Assembly: GCA_030704615.1 (NCBI GenBank)
Contig: CM060731.1
Coordinates: forward strand, 65,578,756 to 65,638,755
Reading direction: 5' to 3'
Length of the DNA: 60,000 nt
DNA from: Takakia lepidozioides
Lineage: Eukaryota; Streptophyta; Takakiopsida; Takakiales; Takakiaceae
Each line of letters starts with the position of its first letter. Positions within the stretch are counted from its first letter, which is position 1. Positions 1-11,454 of this stretch are shown here, one piece after another. The position numbers and the translations under genes were made by a program. Under the pieces are notes generated by a model that was not told the origin of the DNA, ran no database searches, and saw only the letters and a program-made list of their open reading frames with translations.

Positions 1-2838
1 AACATTTCGATTGTTTCCCCTCCCCAAATGTCATTGGAGGCATACATAAGGAAGTGGAGAGGTCTCACCTGGAGATACTGTTTTTTCCGGGAGAGGTAAC
101 ATTTTACGGTCCAACGACTTTGACAGTCAGGTTGGAGGAGAGTGGGCCATGATGTGAGTTGTGTACAGGTGCAATGTCATACTTGAAACTCTACTGTTTT
201 TTTTGGGAAAAAATGTGGCTTCATATGGATTGCAATCTTAGATCCAGATTGAATGTCGTTGACGACATTCACTTCTTTGTCTGAGTCATTCTTAAGCGAG
301 TATATGAATTCACCTGGTTAGGATCTAAGGGTGCAATTATATTGTCCCTGATTAGAATTGATAATGTCCTTGAATGGCGTTGACGACATTCACATACGGA
401 GTTGTTGAGAGGTCCTCAGAGTTATGTAAATTTTTGTAATGTCCATAGAGGTTACAGTGAGGGTTCCTCACTTCATTTTGCTGAATGTCAATGCAGACAT
501 TCAGTTGTTCTGCATTGTTTTTGCTTCTTGCGAGGAATCTGGAGGCTTGATAAGCTCTGTTATGAGAAATCCAAAGTGATTGTCGTTGACGACATTCACT
601 GCTGTGTCTGTATTATTCAACAACGACAAATTGAATTTACATGGATTGGGAGCTAAGTAATTGGTTTCTTTTTGGTATTTTTGTGAATGGCGTTGACGCC
701 ATTCACATACAGTGATGTTGTGAGGTCCTCAATGATATGTTCGTTATGAATGTGCATTGAGTTTTCCTGGAGGGTTCCTTACTCGATTTTTTGATTTCCA
801 TCCTGTGATTTTTCTTCATTTAAGTAATAATTTGGCTTCATTAGTGAATGTCGTTGACGACATTCACTTCTATGTCTGTGTCATTCCTAAACGATAATTT
901 GCATTCACCTGGATTAGGGCGTATTTACAGTATCATTGAATGGAATGTTCTGAATGGCGTTGACGACATTCATATTTGGAGCAGTAGTGTGGTCCTGAAA
1001 GGTCCTTGGAACAGTTCTCAGAGCCATTTCAATCTATGTTTTTTTCATTCTGTTCTACTTGCATCTTACTCACTGAGCGCTTTTGTGGGTTGGGATTTAT
1101 CTCTTTTTTTCAGGTACACGAAATATGTGCTTATGGAAGGAAATCACCTGAGCGGAATTCCTGACTATCTTGACATGTGGTCGGACCCTGCAAACGATCC
1201 AACCATGTATACTGCAGGGATATTGAAGGACTGGAGTCCTTCTCACTTCAAAGACTGTGGGTGGTACCTTGACTGCCCACCTGAGCACACGACCTTTCAA
1301 GAACAACATATGAAATACTTGAACAATAACGCTGAGATGCTGGCGCCTTTGACTGACGAAGAGTATCAACGAAACATAGCAACATTGGCTGCCAAGGAGC
1401 CTGATACTCAGGGAACGCCGCAGAAGGGAAAGAAGGCGGGCCGCAAACCAAAAGACAAGGCTGTTGATGTCATAGCCATCTCACCAGCAAAGCCAAAGGA
1501 CAAAGACAAGTCCAAAGAGAAGGAAAATGACAAGGGGAGGGAGAATGAAAAGGAGATAGAGAGTGGGCAGGACTTTACTACTGGAAGATATACCCGCACT
1601 GTTCAGTGCGTGTTCGATGCCAAACCACACCCTTCCCGTTCTGATTCAGCAGGAGAGATGAAAATTGTTAATGAGGGTTGGCTGTCGATGATGCAGAGTC
1701 GAAAGAGAGGATACACTAGGGTGCCATCCCCTACCTGGGACAATATAATCTCATTCCTCAATCTGGTGAGAATTCCAGTTTCTTTCCTTTTTCTCTGAAA
1801 GTTTCGTTGGTAGTATTTCATTCTCGTTCTTTGAAAACAATCTTGCCATCGTTCTTATAAAAAACATGTCTGTTGCAGGTGAGCACAGGTCCCACCTTCG
1901 TGTGCGGTGTGCAGAAAACTTATGCGGCCGACATTGTCATTCTCAACATCCCGGATGGCCAGGCTGTGCCAGAAGTTCTTCCAAAGGGCAAGACGCCAGG
2001 CTGGAACAAATTCGAGGACAACTACTGGAGTTGGGTGTTCGGGTTCTGTAAGAACTTCTTCTCTGATGCAGGGACACTTCTGCTTTTTCAGTCATGTGAC
2101 AATGATAGTCGTCGGGCATTGGCATCATACCTCAAGTCTTCAGGGTTTGAAGTTTTGCGCACATGGAATTATGTGAACAGCCTCTACCTTGTGAAAGGGG
2201 GTTTCCCTGGTCAGCTGGTATGTCGTCTCCCTTCTGCTCGTGCTTTGATCATGAGTTTCAATTCCACTATAGATTGTGTTTACCACACTAACCTTCTATC
2301 TTTGCCAGACGAGGATGTTCGAGGCGATCTGCCTGCGGAGGATTCGCACTTCAAAGACACCATCCTCCATCCGCAACTTTGAGATTTCTGACAGGGTTGT
2401 TTCGTCAACCCCCCCTATGAGCCCCATGTCGATGACATTTTGTACAACTTCATGCAGTCCAGTCAGACTCTGAAGAGACCAGATGGCACTCCCTGGAGAG
2501 GTGCAAAGGAAAAGTCACCAGCGTTCATGCAAATACTGCTGGAGTCATGCAGCCACCGCTCTGCACGGGTGGTCGATCTTTCTGTGTCCACAGGTTTGTT
2601 TTTTCCCTTCCGAATTGGTTTCCTTTCAACAGTTTCATCTGCTTAAATCCCCCCCTCCAAACTGTTCATGTTCTCCTGTGTGGTGCAGGAGCAACTTACC
2701 ATGCATGCAAGGCAGGCGGAAGAAGCCTTTTTGGCATGGAGGGTGATTCTGACCTCTACAACATAGTGCTCCTCCCCCTTTTGTCTGGCTCCACTTTAGG
2801 CACACAGACTGATCAGATTCAAATTCGAAATGATGACG
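1..2838 (+). pseudogene. ParB/DNA-methyltransferase-like gene, family 1, copy A (3' two-thirds, broken)
   Basis: The copy enters the window inside an exon that ends at 168 (GT donor at 169). A palindrome-filled intron follows, then exons at about 1114-1765, 1879-2217, 2309-2593 and 2689-2838, all with GT/AG borders matching copies B, C and D. The 1114-1765 exon encodes a conserved 'MWSDPANDPTMYTAGILKDWSPSHF' type region (described by its key residues DWSPSHF and GWYLDCP) followed by a Lys-rich linker. The next exon has DIVILNIPDG, which sits where a beta-class DNA methyltransferase has its DPPY motif IV, then a Trp-rich helix and a strand ending in LVKGG. The last exons carry PWRGAKEKSPAFMQ, VVDLSVSTG (motif I-like) and CKAGGRSLFGME. 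Decay: an in-frame TGA in the first exon where copy D has CGA, a short deletion nearby, a 1-bp deletion near 2393, and loss of the true 3' end at the 2838 junction. The methyltransferase fold is a motif-level inference. Confidence 0.75.
251..971. repeat. Seven intronic 20-bp palindromes, family-1 type
   Basis: Sites at 251-270, 372-391, 483-502, 578-597, 685-704, 846-865 and 952-971. The best copies read GAATGTCGTTGACGACATTC; others are half-variants with GAATGGC on one or both sides. The site at 483 has an altered centre. Start-to-start distances are 121, 111, 95, 107, 161 and 106 bp. The sequence between sites is non-coding and shares short phrases such as GAGGTCCTCA and AGGGTTCCT. All seven lie in the single intron between the 168 donor and the 1114 acceptor. 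Confidence 0.9.
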
Positions 2839-3788
2839 ATCCCGACGCACCCAGAAAGAAGTGGAGTGTATTCCCGCAGATTGGCACCCTTTACCGCGGA
2901 AACAAGCTGGACGACATAATAAAAGGCATTGAATAAAGGATGGATGAATGTACAATTGGATGATAAACAGATGGATGAGTGTGAAAAATGAATGTAGATG
3001 GATGAATGAGGAATGGATAAGAGTAAAATGGATGAATGTATAATGGATGTTGAGCAATGACAAAAATTCATGACAGGAAGATGCATGACCAAATCTTTTG
3101 ACGAATGCACAACGTATATGAAATGAGTGTGGAAGGTTTGTGGGGTGGATTAAAGAGTACAGAGGATGAATGTACAATGGATGTTGTACAAAGGAAAAAA
3201 TTCATGAATGGAGAACGCATGAATACAGTGTAGATGAATGCACAATGGATATGAGAAGAGTCAGGGAGGTTTGTGAGATGGATTCATACATATTGCAATT
3301 TAAACGAAAGTTGATTCTGTGATTATTATTTGTTCTAAAGGAACAAATACGGTGGAGGAAGGGGATTCAACGTTTTCCAGATAATATGAAAATGAATATT
3401 AAAAGAATACAGTTCAGTCTGACTCAGAGTCAGTACAATGTATCCCCGCTTCCTCTGCATCTAAGTCTAAGTATTTTTGTAGAACACCGGATCCACGCTG
3501 GATACACCTACGGCTGGGCAGTAAAAAGTCAGGGGATAGGGACTCGGCCGCGTGAAGTGCCATTGCTTCGGCATAAACAGGAAGCAGAAAATTGGAAAGG
3601 GGGTTGTCGAAAACAGACTCGCCAGAAATGACTGTATCTCCTGAAGATCCACCGCTGCCTTTCCTGAAAGACAGCCTAAAAAAGTTATTACTGTAACTTT
3701 GATGTTATCGAGAAATTGAGTATGACTCCCAAAGAGGGTTTAGCACTTACTCACATGAAAAGTCGTTGTCGACCTGCTTATCTTCGGG
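2839..3788 (-). repeat. Inverted 3' tail of the family-1 methyltransferase element
   Basis: This block is the reverse complement of 9270-10190, the sequence downstream of copy B. It begins with AGAAAGAAGTGGAGTGTA, passes through a GGATGAAT-rich stretch, and ends in the inverted last codons of the methyltransferase (about 3723-3788). Copy A is therefore joined at 2838 to a backward copy of its own downstream region. No protein-coding gene is supported; Ser/His-rich frames here come from the tandem repeat. Confidence 0.8.
2935..3262. repeat. Degenerate GGATGAAT tandem repeat
   Basis: Many imperfect 8-10 bp units of the TGGATGAATG type with interspersed TGTACAATGGATGTT phrases. Related arrays occur at 9785-10115, 12660-12975 and 43655-43960 within the same element tail, and a separate one at 21295-21500. 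Confidence 0.75.
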
Positions 3789-5081
3789 GTACGATGGCGC
3801 CAGGTCCTCAAACAGCCATAATGCGTGTAAGTCGAGTGTTTAGGAAGATTTGTGCGAAGGTGTGGGATTCGAGGGACATTACATCGTTGCATGAGGATGT
3901 GGCTATGACCCTATGTTTGCTGGAGAAAGAATTCCCTCCATCATTCTTTGACGTCATGACGCACTTGCTAGTGCATCTTGTAGAGGAGTTGCATGTGTGT
4001 GGGCCCGTAGCCAGCCGGTGGATGTACCCCATGGAGAGGTACATGAAGGATCTGAAGGGGTATGTACGCAACATGGCACGGCCAGAGGGGAGTATGGCGG
4101 AGGGCTACATCCGCGACGAAGCCCTGGGCTTCATGACAGAGTATATGTCTTCGTTTGATGCAATACAACGACGGGTGTGGGACGAGAACGAGGAAGAAGG
4201 AGTTGTAGGCGAGGTCCTAGAAGGTGGTGGAACAAAGCGTGCCATGAGCCCGCGCCTTCGGGATGTGGCACATGATTATATGCTGAACAACACAACAACC
4301 ATGACACCATGGAGACAGTGGGTGCCAACTTACATCCCTCCTGTGCTATTCTTAATGGTCTTTGTATGCTGGAATTACATATATATTGTCACAAGTCATT
4401 CCGGCCACTATGGGAGTGGGATCGTGTACTAACAGGGTGCTTCAGACGGCTACAGAGGGTGTTTCGTAGATCTTGGTTGTTGCTTGCAAGTGATTATGAA
4501 GTAGGCTGCATCACTACAGTGTGCTTGAAAGGACACACACTCTGCATGTGGCATGCATGTATAGCACGGTGTTGGTCAGGGGGACTGAGTTGCAGCTTCT
4601 ATTTGGTTTCTGCCCTCACAAGTTCGCAGCGGAGAAGGTCCGCCTGAAAACGGAACGGAGTGCATTTGCAAAAACATGGCGGAGGGGCGGTTGTAGGCGC
4701 AGATCCCCGGTGGAGTACCCCACAACAATGGAGGAGCTGCAGCCCTTTACAGTGTGGGTCAGATCTGCAATTGCAGTGTACGCATCAGAGAACGAGGACC
4801 CAGATGAGGGCATGGTGAGTCTGTCATTCCCCCCAGGGCTGATTGCCACTTCGTACCGGTCAATGAAAGCATATGGCAATCACTATAGAGTGGACGATGC
4901 CAACACCAGCCTCCTGGTGACTTATGACAGCGGAGTGGCATCATTTTTTGAACAAGAGAGTAGGAACTGTGCACGAGATCAGAATCCAATTTCATGCCAT
5001 GTGCAATATGTAGGAGTGATCAAAGAGATCCTTAAACTAGACTATGGTCTTGTGAAGCCAATTCTATTCCGTAACCTGTAA
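3789..5081 (+). pseudogene. CACTA/EnSpm TNP2-type transposase, C-terminal remnant
   Basis: The frame from about 3795 to 4300 contains FPPSFFDVMTHLLVHL, then ELHVCGPVASRWMYPMERYM and KDLKGYVRN, the hallmark of the DUF4218 region of plant TNP2-like transposases, which also keeps an EGYIRDEALGFMTEYM-like stretch. A second frame, 4620-5081, has YGNHYRVDDA, a TYDSGVASF segment and YVGVIKEILKLDYG with a final PILFRN, matching DUF4216. This domain order is that of En/Spm transposons. The frames are separated by a stop and non-coding sequence, and no N-terminal catalytic region or CACTA termini were recognised. It directly abuts the inverted tail of copy A. Known of the family: DDE-type cut-and-paste DNA transposase; this copy must be inactive. 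Confidence 0.85.
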
Positions 5082-5785
5082 TTTCCAGTTTCACTGGTGT
5101 CACAACTGCCTTCAAGTCAACATCAAAATTAAGTCCACCTATGCGCAAATCGCAGAATGTCTCATGACACCATCTGTCGCCGCTGGTTTGGCATGATATG
5201 ATTGTAGTTCACAACCTTAATGAACACTTTCAGCCTTGACCTCTTTGCGATCTTCTTCTGCGACTGCTTCTTCATAATTTATGAAAGGGAAAAACAACTA
5301 CACATCAAATTCTTGCAAGTACAGGGGGTTACTCACGCCTCCTTGGGAGAAAGAGTGCCATAAACACAGACACATCCTTAAATGTAAAAATTGGAGAAGC
5401 GAACGTCTGGTGGCAATAACTGCCTAAACCAGAATTATACTCCATTCCAGCGCACATGTAAAGGGTCGGATGATAACTCGGAATCCCAGTTGGAGATAAT
5501 GAGACGAATACATGACTATCTTGCGAGTTTCAACTTTCTTGGAGGTAGTTTCCAGTTTCTCTGGTATCACAACTGCCTTCAAGCTGGGTTTAGAGGAATT
5601 AAGTCCCACTCGCAAATGCAGAATGTCTCCCTCATCTGCGTGGGCAAAATGGGGTTTGGCATGATATGATTGTAGTTCACAACCAAAGGGCATATTCTTC
5701 AGCCTTGACGTCTTTGCGATCTTCTTCTGTGACGCCTTCTGCATAACTTGTGAAATGGAAAAGCAGCTACACATCAAATTATTGC
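5082..5785. repeat. Local direct duplication (about 240 bp units)
   Basis: The segment at about 5082-5320 recurs at about 5548-5785, offset near 468 bp. Both contain CACAACTGCCTTCAAG, TTTGGCATGATATGATTGTA, TTTGCGATCTTCTTCTG and CTACACATCAAATT. The units have diverged by small indels. No protein family was recognised on either strand. Confidence 0.7.
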
Positions 5786-6556
5786 GATGCCACTCAATGG
5801 CACTATGAACGTTTCGAGCATGCTGTCAGAAAACTAGACGGGCAAAAACCCAATTCAGCAACCTCACCTTGCGTGGATACTTGGGAATTGATGCCAGAAG
5901 GGCATGCCCGTATGCGCGCTCCATCGTGCCTCCATCCAGCACATTCTGTAAATGATGAATGACCAAGACCCCGATGTCACACCGTTCTGAGAAGCCACTA
6001 CGCGCGCTCACAGTATACGAAGGCCTTGTCGTGTCAGGATTTCCATTCCCACGTCCCGCCATGTCCGACGCAACACTTGCATCCTTGTCTCTGCCAGGTG
6101 GAGGCACCACGTATTAAAATATCTATTCCCCCAAGGCCACATTTTGTTTACCTCTTTTTGTGAAAACCACGTCAGCAAATGTGCTGCCGAGTCATGGGTG
6201 CAATGAATGCACAGTGGTTCATGGAGTCGTTGAGTCGACTACATACTCACTTTAATGAATAAATATCTTTATTCCATTAATCGAATTAGGAAAGAAAATT
6301 TTTAGTCGCATGTGTAGTAATTACAACCACTTGTAATTTTGGCTTTTTCAAATTTTCTGTATTTACGCAATTTGTAAAATAGCCCGGAATTCTGCTACGA
6401 CTCCGGAGTCGTTGACCCCACTTCTGTCCGCCGTCTGAAATGCCCCCGTGGGCCCACATTGTTTGTTTCGACTCTCCAGTAGTCCTGTTTACTACCAAGT
6501 GGTTCCCGGAGTGGTCGCGGACATGCAGTCGAATCGGAAAAGACACGAATGCTTCT
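5786..6556. other. Unassigned spacer
   Basis: Only short open frames on both strands (for example 5826-6110 minus) that match no family I recognise. The end of the stretch is AT-rich and runs into the 5' truncation point of copy B near 6557. Confidence 0.5.
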
Positions 6557-9303
6557 AGTGCTTCTTTGTCTGAGTCATTCTTAAGCGAGTATATGAATTC
6601 ACCTGGTTAGGATCTAAGGGTGTAATTATAGTGTCCCTGATTAGAATTGATAATGTCCTTGAATGGCGTTGACGACATTCACATCCGGAGTTGTTGAGAG
6701 GTCCTCAGAGTTATGTAAATTTTTGTAATGTCCATAGAGTTTACAGTGAGGGTTCCTCACTTCATTTTGCTGAATGTCAATGCAGACATTCAGTTGTTTT
6801 GCATTGTTTTTGCCTCTTGCGAGGAATCTGGAGGCTTGATAAGCTGTGTTATGAGAAATCCAAAGTGAATGTCGTTGACGACATTCACTTCTGTGTCTGT
6901 ATTATTCACCAGCGACAATTTGAATTTACATGGATTGGGAGCTAAGTAATTGGTTCCTTGTTGGTATTTTTGTGAATGGCGTTGACGTCATTCACATACA
7001 GTGTTGTTGTGAGGTCCTCAGTGATATGTTCGTTATGAATGTGCATTGAGTTTTCCGGGAGGGTTCCTTACTCGAGTTTATGATTTCCATCCTTTGATTT
7101 TGCTTCATTTGAGGAATAATTAGGCTTGATTATGAGTGTATTCACAAATCCAAAGTGAATGTCGTTGACGACATTCACTTCTATGTCTGTGTCATTCCAA
7201 AACGATAGTTTGCATTCTGGATTAGGGTGTATTTACAGTATCATTGAATGGAATGTTTTGAATGGCGTTGACGACATTCACATCCGGAGCAGTCGTGTGG
7301 TCGTGAAAGGTCATTGGAGCAGTTCTCAGAGCCATTTCATTTTATGTTTTTTTCATTCTGTTCTTTTTGCATCTTACTCACTGAGCGCTTTGGTGGGTTG
7401 GGATTTATCTCCTATTTTTCAGGTACACGAAATATGTGCTTATGGAAGGAAATCACCTGAGCGGAATTCCTGACTATCTTGACATGTGGTCGGACCCTAC
7501 AAACGATCCAACCATGTATACTGCAGGGATATTGAAGGACTGGAGTCCTTCTCACTTCAAAGACTGTGGGTGGTACCTTGACTGCCCACCGGAGCACACG
7601 ACCTTTCAAGAACAGCATATGAAATACTTGAACAATAACGCTGAGATGCTGGCGCCTTTGACTGACGAAGAGTACCAACGAAACATAGCAACATTGGCTG
7701 CCAAGGAGCCTGATGCTCAGGGAACGCCGCAGAAGGGAAAGAAGGCGGGCCGCAAACCAAAAGACAAGGCTATTGATGTCATAGCCATCTCACCAGCAAA
7801 GCCAAAGGACAAAGACAAGTCCAAAGAGAAGGAAAATGACAAGGGGAAAGAGAAAGAAAAGGAGATGGAGAGTGGGCAAGACTTTACTGTTGGAAGATAT
7901 ACCCGCACTATTCAGTGCGTGTTCGATGCCAAGCCACACCCTTCCCGTTCTGATTCGGAAGGAGAGATGAAAATTGTTAATGAGGGTTGGCTGTCGATGA
8001 TGCAGAGTCGAAAGAGAGGATACACTGGGGTGCCTTCGCCTACCTGGGACAATATAATCTCATTCCTCAATCTGGTGAGAATTCCAGTTTCTTTCTTTTT
8101 TCTCTGAAAGTTTCGTTGGCAGTATTTCAGTCTCGTTCTTTGAAAACATTCTTGCCATCGTTCTTATAAAAAACATGTCTGTTGCAGGTGAGCACAGGTC
8201 CCACCTTCGAGTGCGGTGTGCAGAAAACATATGCAGCCGACATTGTCATTCTCGACATCCCGGATGGCCAGGTTGTGCCAGAAGTTCTTCCAAAGGGCAA
8301 GACGCCAGGCTGGAACAAATTCGAGGACAACTACTGGAGTTGGGTGTTCGGGTTCTGTAAGAACTTCCTCTCTGATGCAGGGACACTTCTGCTTTTTCAG
8401 TCATGTGACAATGATAGTCGTCGGGCATTGGCATCATACCTCGAGTCTTCAGGGTTTGAAGTTTTGCGCACATGGAATTATGTGAACAGCCTCTATCTGT
8501 GAAAGGGGGTTGCCCTAGTCAGCTGGTATGCCGTCTCCCTTCTGCTTGTGCTTTCATGATGAGTTTCAATGTTCTCTGCAGCTCCACTCTAGTAGAATCT
8601 GTTATGATCGACACCGATCATCACCGATTCGTGATAAAAATAATTTTTTTGTGTCTGAGTTCTGAATAGCCGATGTACACACTTCCACTATAGATTGTGT
8701 TTACCACACTAACCTGCTATCTTTGGTAGACGAGGATGTTCGAGGCGATCTGCCCGCGCAGGATTCGCACCTCCAAGACATCATCCTCCATCCGCAGCTT
8801 TGAGATTTCTGACCAGGGTTGTTTCGTCCACCCCCCCTATGAGCCCCATGTCGATGACATTTTGTACAACTTCATGCAGTCCAGTCAGACTCTGAAGAGA
8901 CCAGATGGCACTCCTTGGAGAGGTGCAAAGGAAAAGTCCCCAGTGTTCATGCAAATACTGCTGGAGTCATGCAGCCACCACTCTTCATGGGTGGTCGATC
9001 TTTCTGTGTCCACATGTTCGTTCTTTCCCTTCCGAATTGGTTTTCTTTCAACAGTTTCATTTGTTTAAATCCCCCCACCAAACTGTTCATGTCCTCCTGT
9101 GTGGTGCAGGAGCAACTTACCATGCATGCAAGGCAGGCGGAAGAAGCCTTTTTGGCATGGAGGGTGATTCTGACCTCTACAACATAGTGCTCCTCCCCCT
9201 TTTGTCTGGCTCCACTTCAGGCACACAGACTGATCGGATTCAAATTCGAAATGATGACGATCCCGAAGATAAGCAGGTCGACAACGACTTTTCATGTGAG
9301 TAA
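6557..9303 (+). pseudogene. ParB/DNA-methyltransferase-like gene, family 1, copy B (5'-truncated)
   Basis: The copy starts inside the palindrome-bearing intron; the first palindrome of copy A is missing. Exons by splice borders and homology: 7423-8075 (DWSPSHF, GWYLDCP, Lys-rich linker), 8188-8525 (DIVILDIPDG, motif IV-like, then FCKNFLSDAGTLLLFQ), 8730-9015 (PWRGAKEKSPVFMQ and VVDLSVST) and 9110-9303 (ATYHACKAGGRSLFGME, ending DNDFSCE and TAA at 9301). Family knowledge: beta-class DNA N4-cytosine/N6-adenine methyltransferases place a DPPY-type motif before a DxFxGxG-type AdoMet motif, the order seen here. Oddities: a 1-bp deletion near 8500 converts LYLVKGG to a stop, and the exon at 9015 ends CACAT instead of CACAG before its GT donor. 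The sequence from 8362 onward is also the left arm of the large inverted repeat. Function is inferred from motifs only; this copy is broken. Confidence 0.75.
6661..7279. repeat. Six intronic 20-bp palindromes, family-1 type (copy B)
   Basis: Sites at 6661-6680, 6772-6791, 6867-6886, 6973-6992, 7157-7176 and 7260-7279, at the same relative places as six of the seven in copy A, including the variant with the altered centre at 6772. The 6973 site has drifted to GAATGGCGTTGACGTCATTC. Confidence 0.9.
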
Positions 9304-10196
9304 GTGCTAAACCCTCTTTGGGAGCCATACTCAATTTCTCAATAACATCAAAGTTACAGTAATAACTTTTTCATGCTGTCTTTCAGGAAAGGCAGCGGTG
9401 GATCTTCAGGAGATACAGTCATTTCTGGCGAGTCTGTTTTCGACAGCCCCCTTTCCAATTTTCTGCTTCCTGTTTATGCCGAAGCAATGACACTTCACGC
9501 GGCCGAGTCCCTATCCCCTGACTTTTTACTGCCAGCCGTAGGTGTATCCAGCGTGGATCCGGTGTTCTAAAATACTTAGACTTAGATGCAGAGGAAGCGG
9601 GGATACATTGAACTGACTCTGAGTCAGACTGAACTATATTCTTTTAATATTCATTTTCATACTATCTGGAAAATGTTGAATCCCCTTCCTCCACCGTAGT
9701 TGTTCCTTTAGAACAAATAATAATCACAGAATCAACTTTCATTTAAATTGCAATATGTATGAATCCATCTCACAAACCTCCCTGACTCTTCTCATATCCA
9801 TTGTGCATTCATCTACAGTGTATTCATGCGTGCTCCATTCATGAATGTTTTCCTTTGTTCAACATCCATTGTACATTCATCCTCTGTACTCTTTAATCCA
9901 CCCCACAAACCTTCCACACTCATTTCATATACGTTGTGCATTCGTCAAAAGATTTGGTCATGCATCTTCCTGTCATGAATTTTTGTCATTGCTCAACATC
10001 CATTATACATTCATCCATTTTACTCTTATCCATCCCTCATTCATCCATCTACATTCATTTTTCACACTCATCCATCTGTTTATCATCCAACTGTACATTC
10101 ATCCATCGTTTATTCAATGCCTTTTATTATGTCGTCCAGCTTGTTTCCGCGGTAAAGGGTGCCAATCCGCGGGAATACACTCCACTTCTTTCTAGG
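9304..10196 (+). repeat. 3' tail of the family-1 methyltransferase element
   Basis: Non-coding sequence downstream of the copy B stop, repeated in inverted form at 2839-3788, 12590-13460 and 43562-44431. It includes a perfect small hairpin CTGACTCTGAGTCAG at 9613-9627, a GGATGAAT-type array (here in the complementary ATTCATCC orientation, about 9785-10115), and ends at CCGCGGGAATACACTCCACTTCTTTCT. Because it follows the gene in several copies it is probably part of the mobile or amplified unit. Confidence 0.7.
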
Positions 10197-10273
10197 CGCG
10201 TGGTGACGCGGCCTTCACGTGTGATGACGTGGAGTGAGCCCCGTGACGTGGCATTGGCGCAAGGTGACGTGGC

Positions 10274-10293
10274 GTGAGCGCAGTTGCGCTCAC
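10274..10293. repeat. 20-bp palindrome in the GC-rich junction
   Basis: GTGAGCGCA-GT-TGCGCTCAC: nine-base perfect arms around two bases. The mirror copy is at 12498-12517 and a damaged one at 43491-43510. It lies in the 128-bp block between the element tail and the LINE 5' segment, which is also rich in TGACGTGG phrases. Confidence 0.75.
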
Positions 10294-10324
10294 GTGACCA
10301 GGCTCACGCCGAGGCATCCCTGGG

Positions 10325-11301
10325 CTGAAATGGAGAAGTACCATTTGTGTGGGACTGATGAAGAGCCGCACACGTGCGCTAGTGTCGCGCAAGCCCTCTG
10401 ATGCACGCAAAAAGACGACCGCAAGCTGGGCATGGGGTACGGTCTGATGGGAGAGGCGCATGCTGTCGGGGTAAGAGTGATGGGGTCGGCAATGCAGGCT
10501 GCACAACTGGAGAAGAAGTGACTGGCGTGGGACCTCGAACCCTACCTGAGAGGCGCAGTGGGGGAGGGCTCAACAGACACTGTGGGAGTTCTTCGGTCGG
10601 TGGGGCGCCAATGGAAGAACCTGGAATCAGCGGTGGAGAAGACCGTTGTGAAGAGGACGACTCTTCTTGAACTTGGTGTCTGGAGCTTGGACTCTGGTGC
10701 GCATCAGGAACATGTGAGCTACGGGTAGGGGTACGTTGGCGTTGGGGTCTTCCAAGAGGAGCAGGTCTTCTAGCAGGAACAGTTCGCGGCTGTGTTCAGC
10801 ACCTCTCGTTGCTCTGGGGAGCGAACTGTCAGGGATGGTGGAGTAGGCAGTAAAGGGATTGTGGTGAGGGTTGGAGCTGGCTGCCTTTACGGCGTCGGGG
10901 CTGAACAAGCTGGGGGACGAGCCGATCAAGGCCGCCTGACCGGCGTGGGGCCCACTGTTGCACAACGTCCGCTTGCTCGCTTAGCGCTGCTACCAACACC
11001 TCCACTAACTTGGTGGCGCTGCAGGCCTTGCCGAGGTCTGGCGGCGACGCTGCTCATCGTACTTTTCACTTCCTTCTCTCTGTCTCTCTCACCCTCTAGA
11101 TACGATCGCACACCCGAAAAGCCAAAGGACAGCCTTCACCGGCGTTGGCGCTCTATCTCTCGCTCAGTGGAATTCACTTTCTAAAGGTCTCGTTGCTTCC
11201 CTACTGCCACAAAATACGGACGGAGTGGAAATTCCATCCGGGACATAAACTGGCGACGCCATAAGAATTAAGAGTCAAAGGTCCAAACTCACTTGAAATT
11301 C
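10325..11301 (-). pseudogene. LINE 5' segment (zinc-finger N-terminus and 5' leader), left arm
   Basis: On the minus strand the frame over 10379-10573 is Pro/Ser-rich and ends in CPACGRLFACIRGLARH, a C2H2 finger like those at the N-terminus of R2-type non-LTR retrotransposon proteins. Upstream (up to 11301) is a Pro/Ala-rich leader with frameshifts. The same segment occurs at 30440-32275 in front of a reverse transcriptase, which is why it is assigned to a LINE. No RT is present here. Confidence 0.65.
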
Positions 11302-11454
11302 GAACCGCTCTACAGGACCACCATAGATACATCAGACGAGAACTTAGGGAACTTCACGTGAGGCAGTCATGGAAACCAGCCAACTCTTACAGCAAAACTC
11401 CAGTTCTAACGAGAGAGAGAGAGGAGAGGTAGACTTTGTCTCTGACTGTTGCGA

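Noticed and set aside
251-971. CRISPR-like array (short palindromic repeats with regular spacing)
   Set aside because: The repeats are only 20 bp, spacers are about 90-140 bp and similar between copies, the region is an intron of a eukaryotic gene, and no cas gene is present.
2635-3177. 180-residue Ser/His/Ile-rich ORF (minus strand; same at 9845-10195)
   Set aside because: It is a translation of the GGATGAAT tandem repeat and the element tail; it has no motif and its frame changes between copies.
10792-11184. ORFs on the strand opposite the LINE 5' segment (also 31768-32268 and 57510-58010)
   Set aside because: GC-rich shadow frames of the LINE leader; they extend through the leader into the 5' flank and show no domain.
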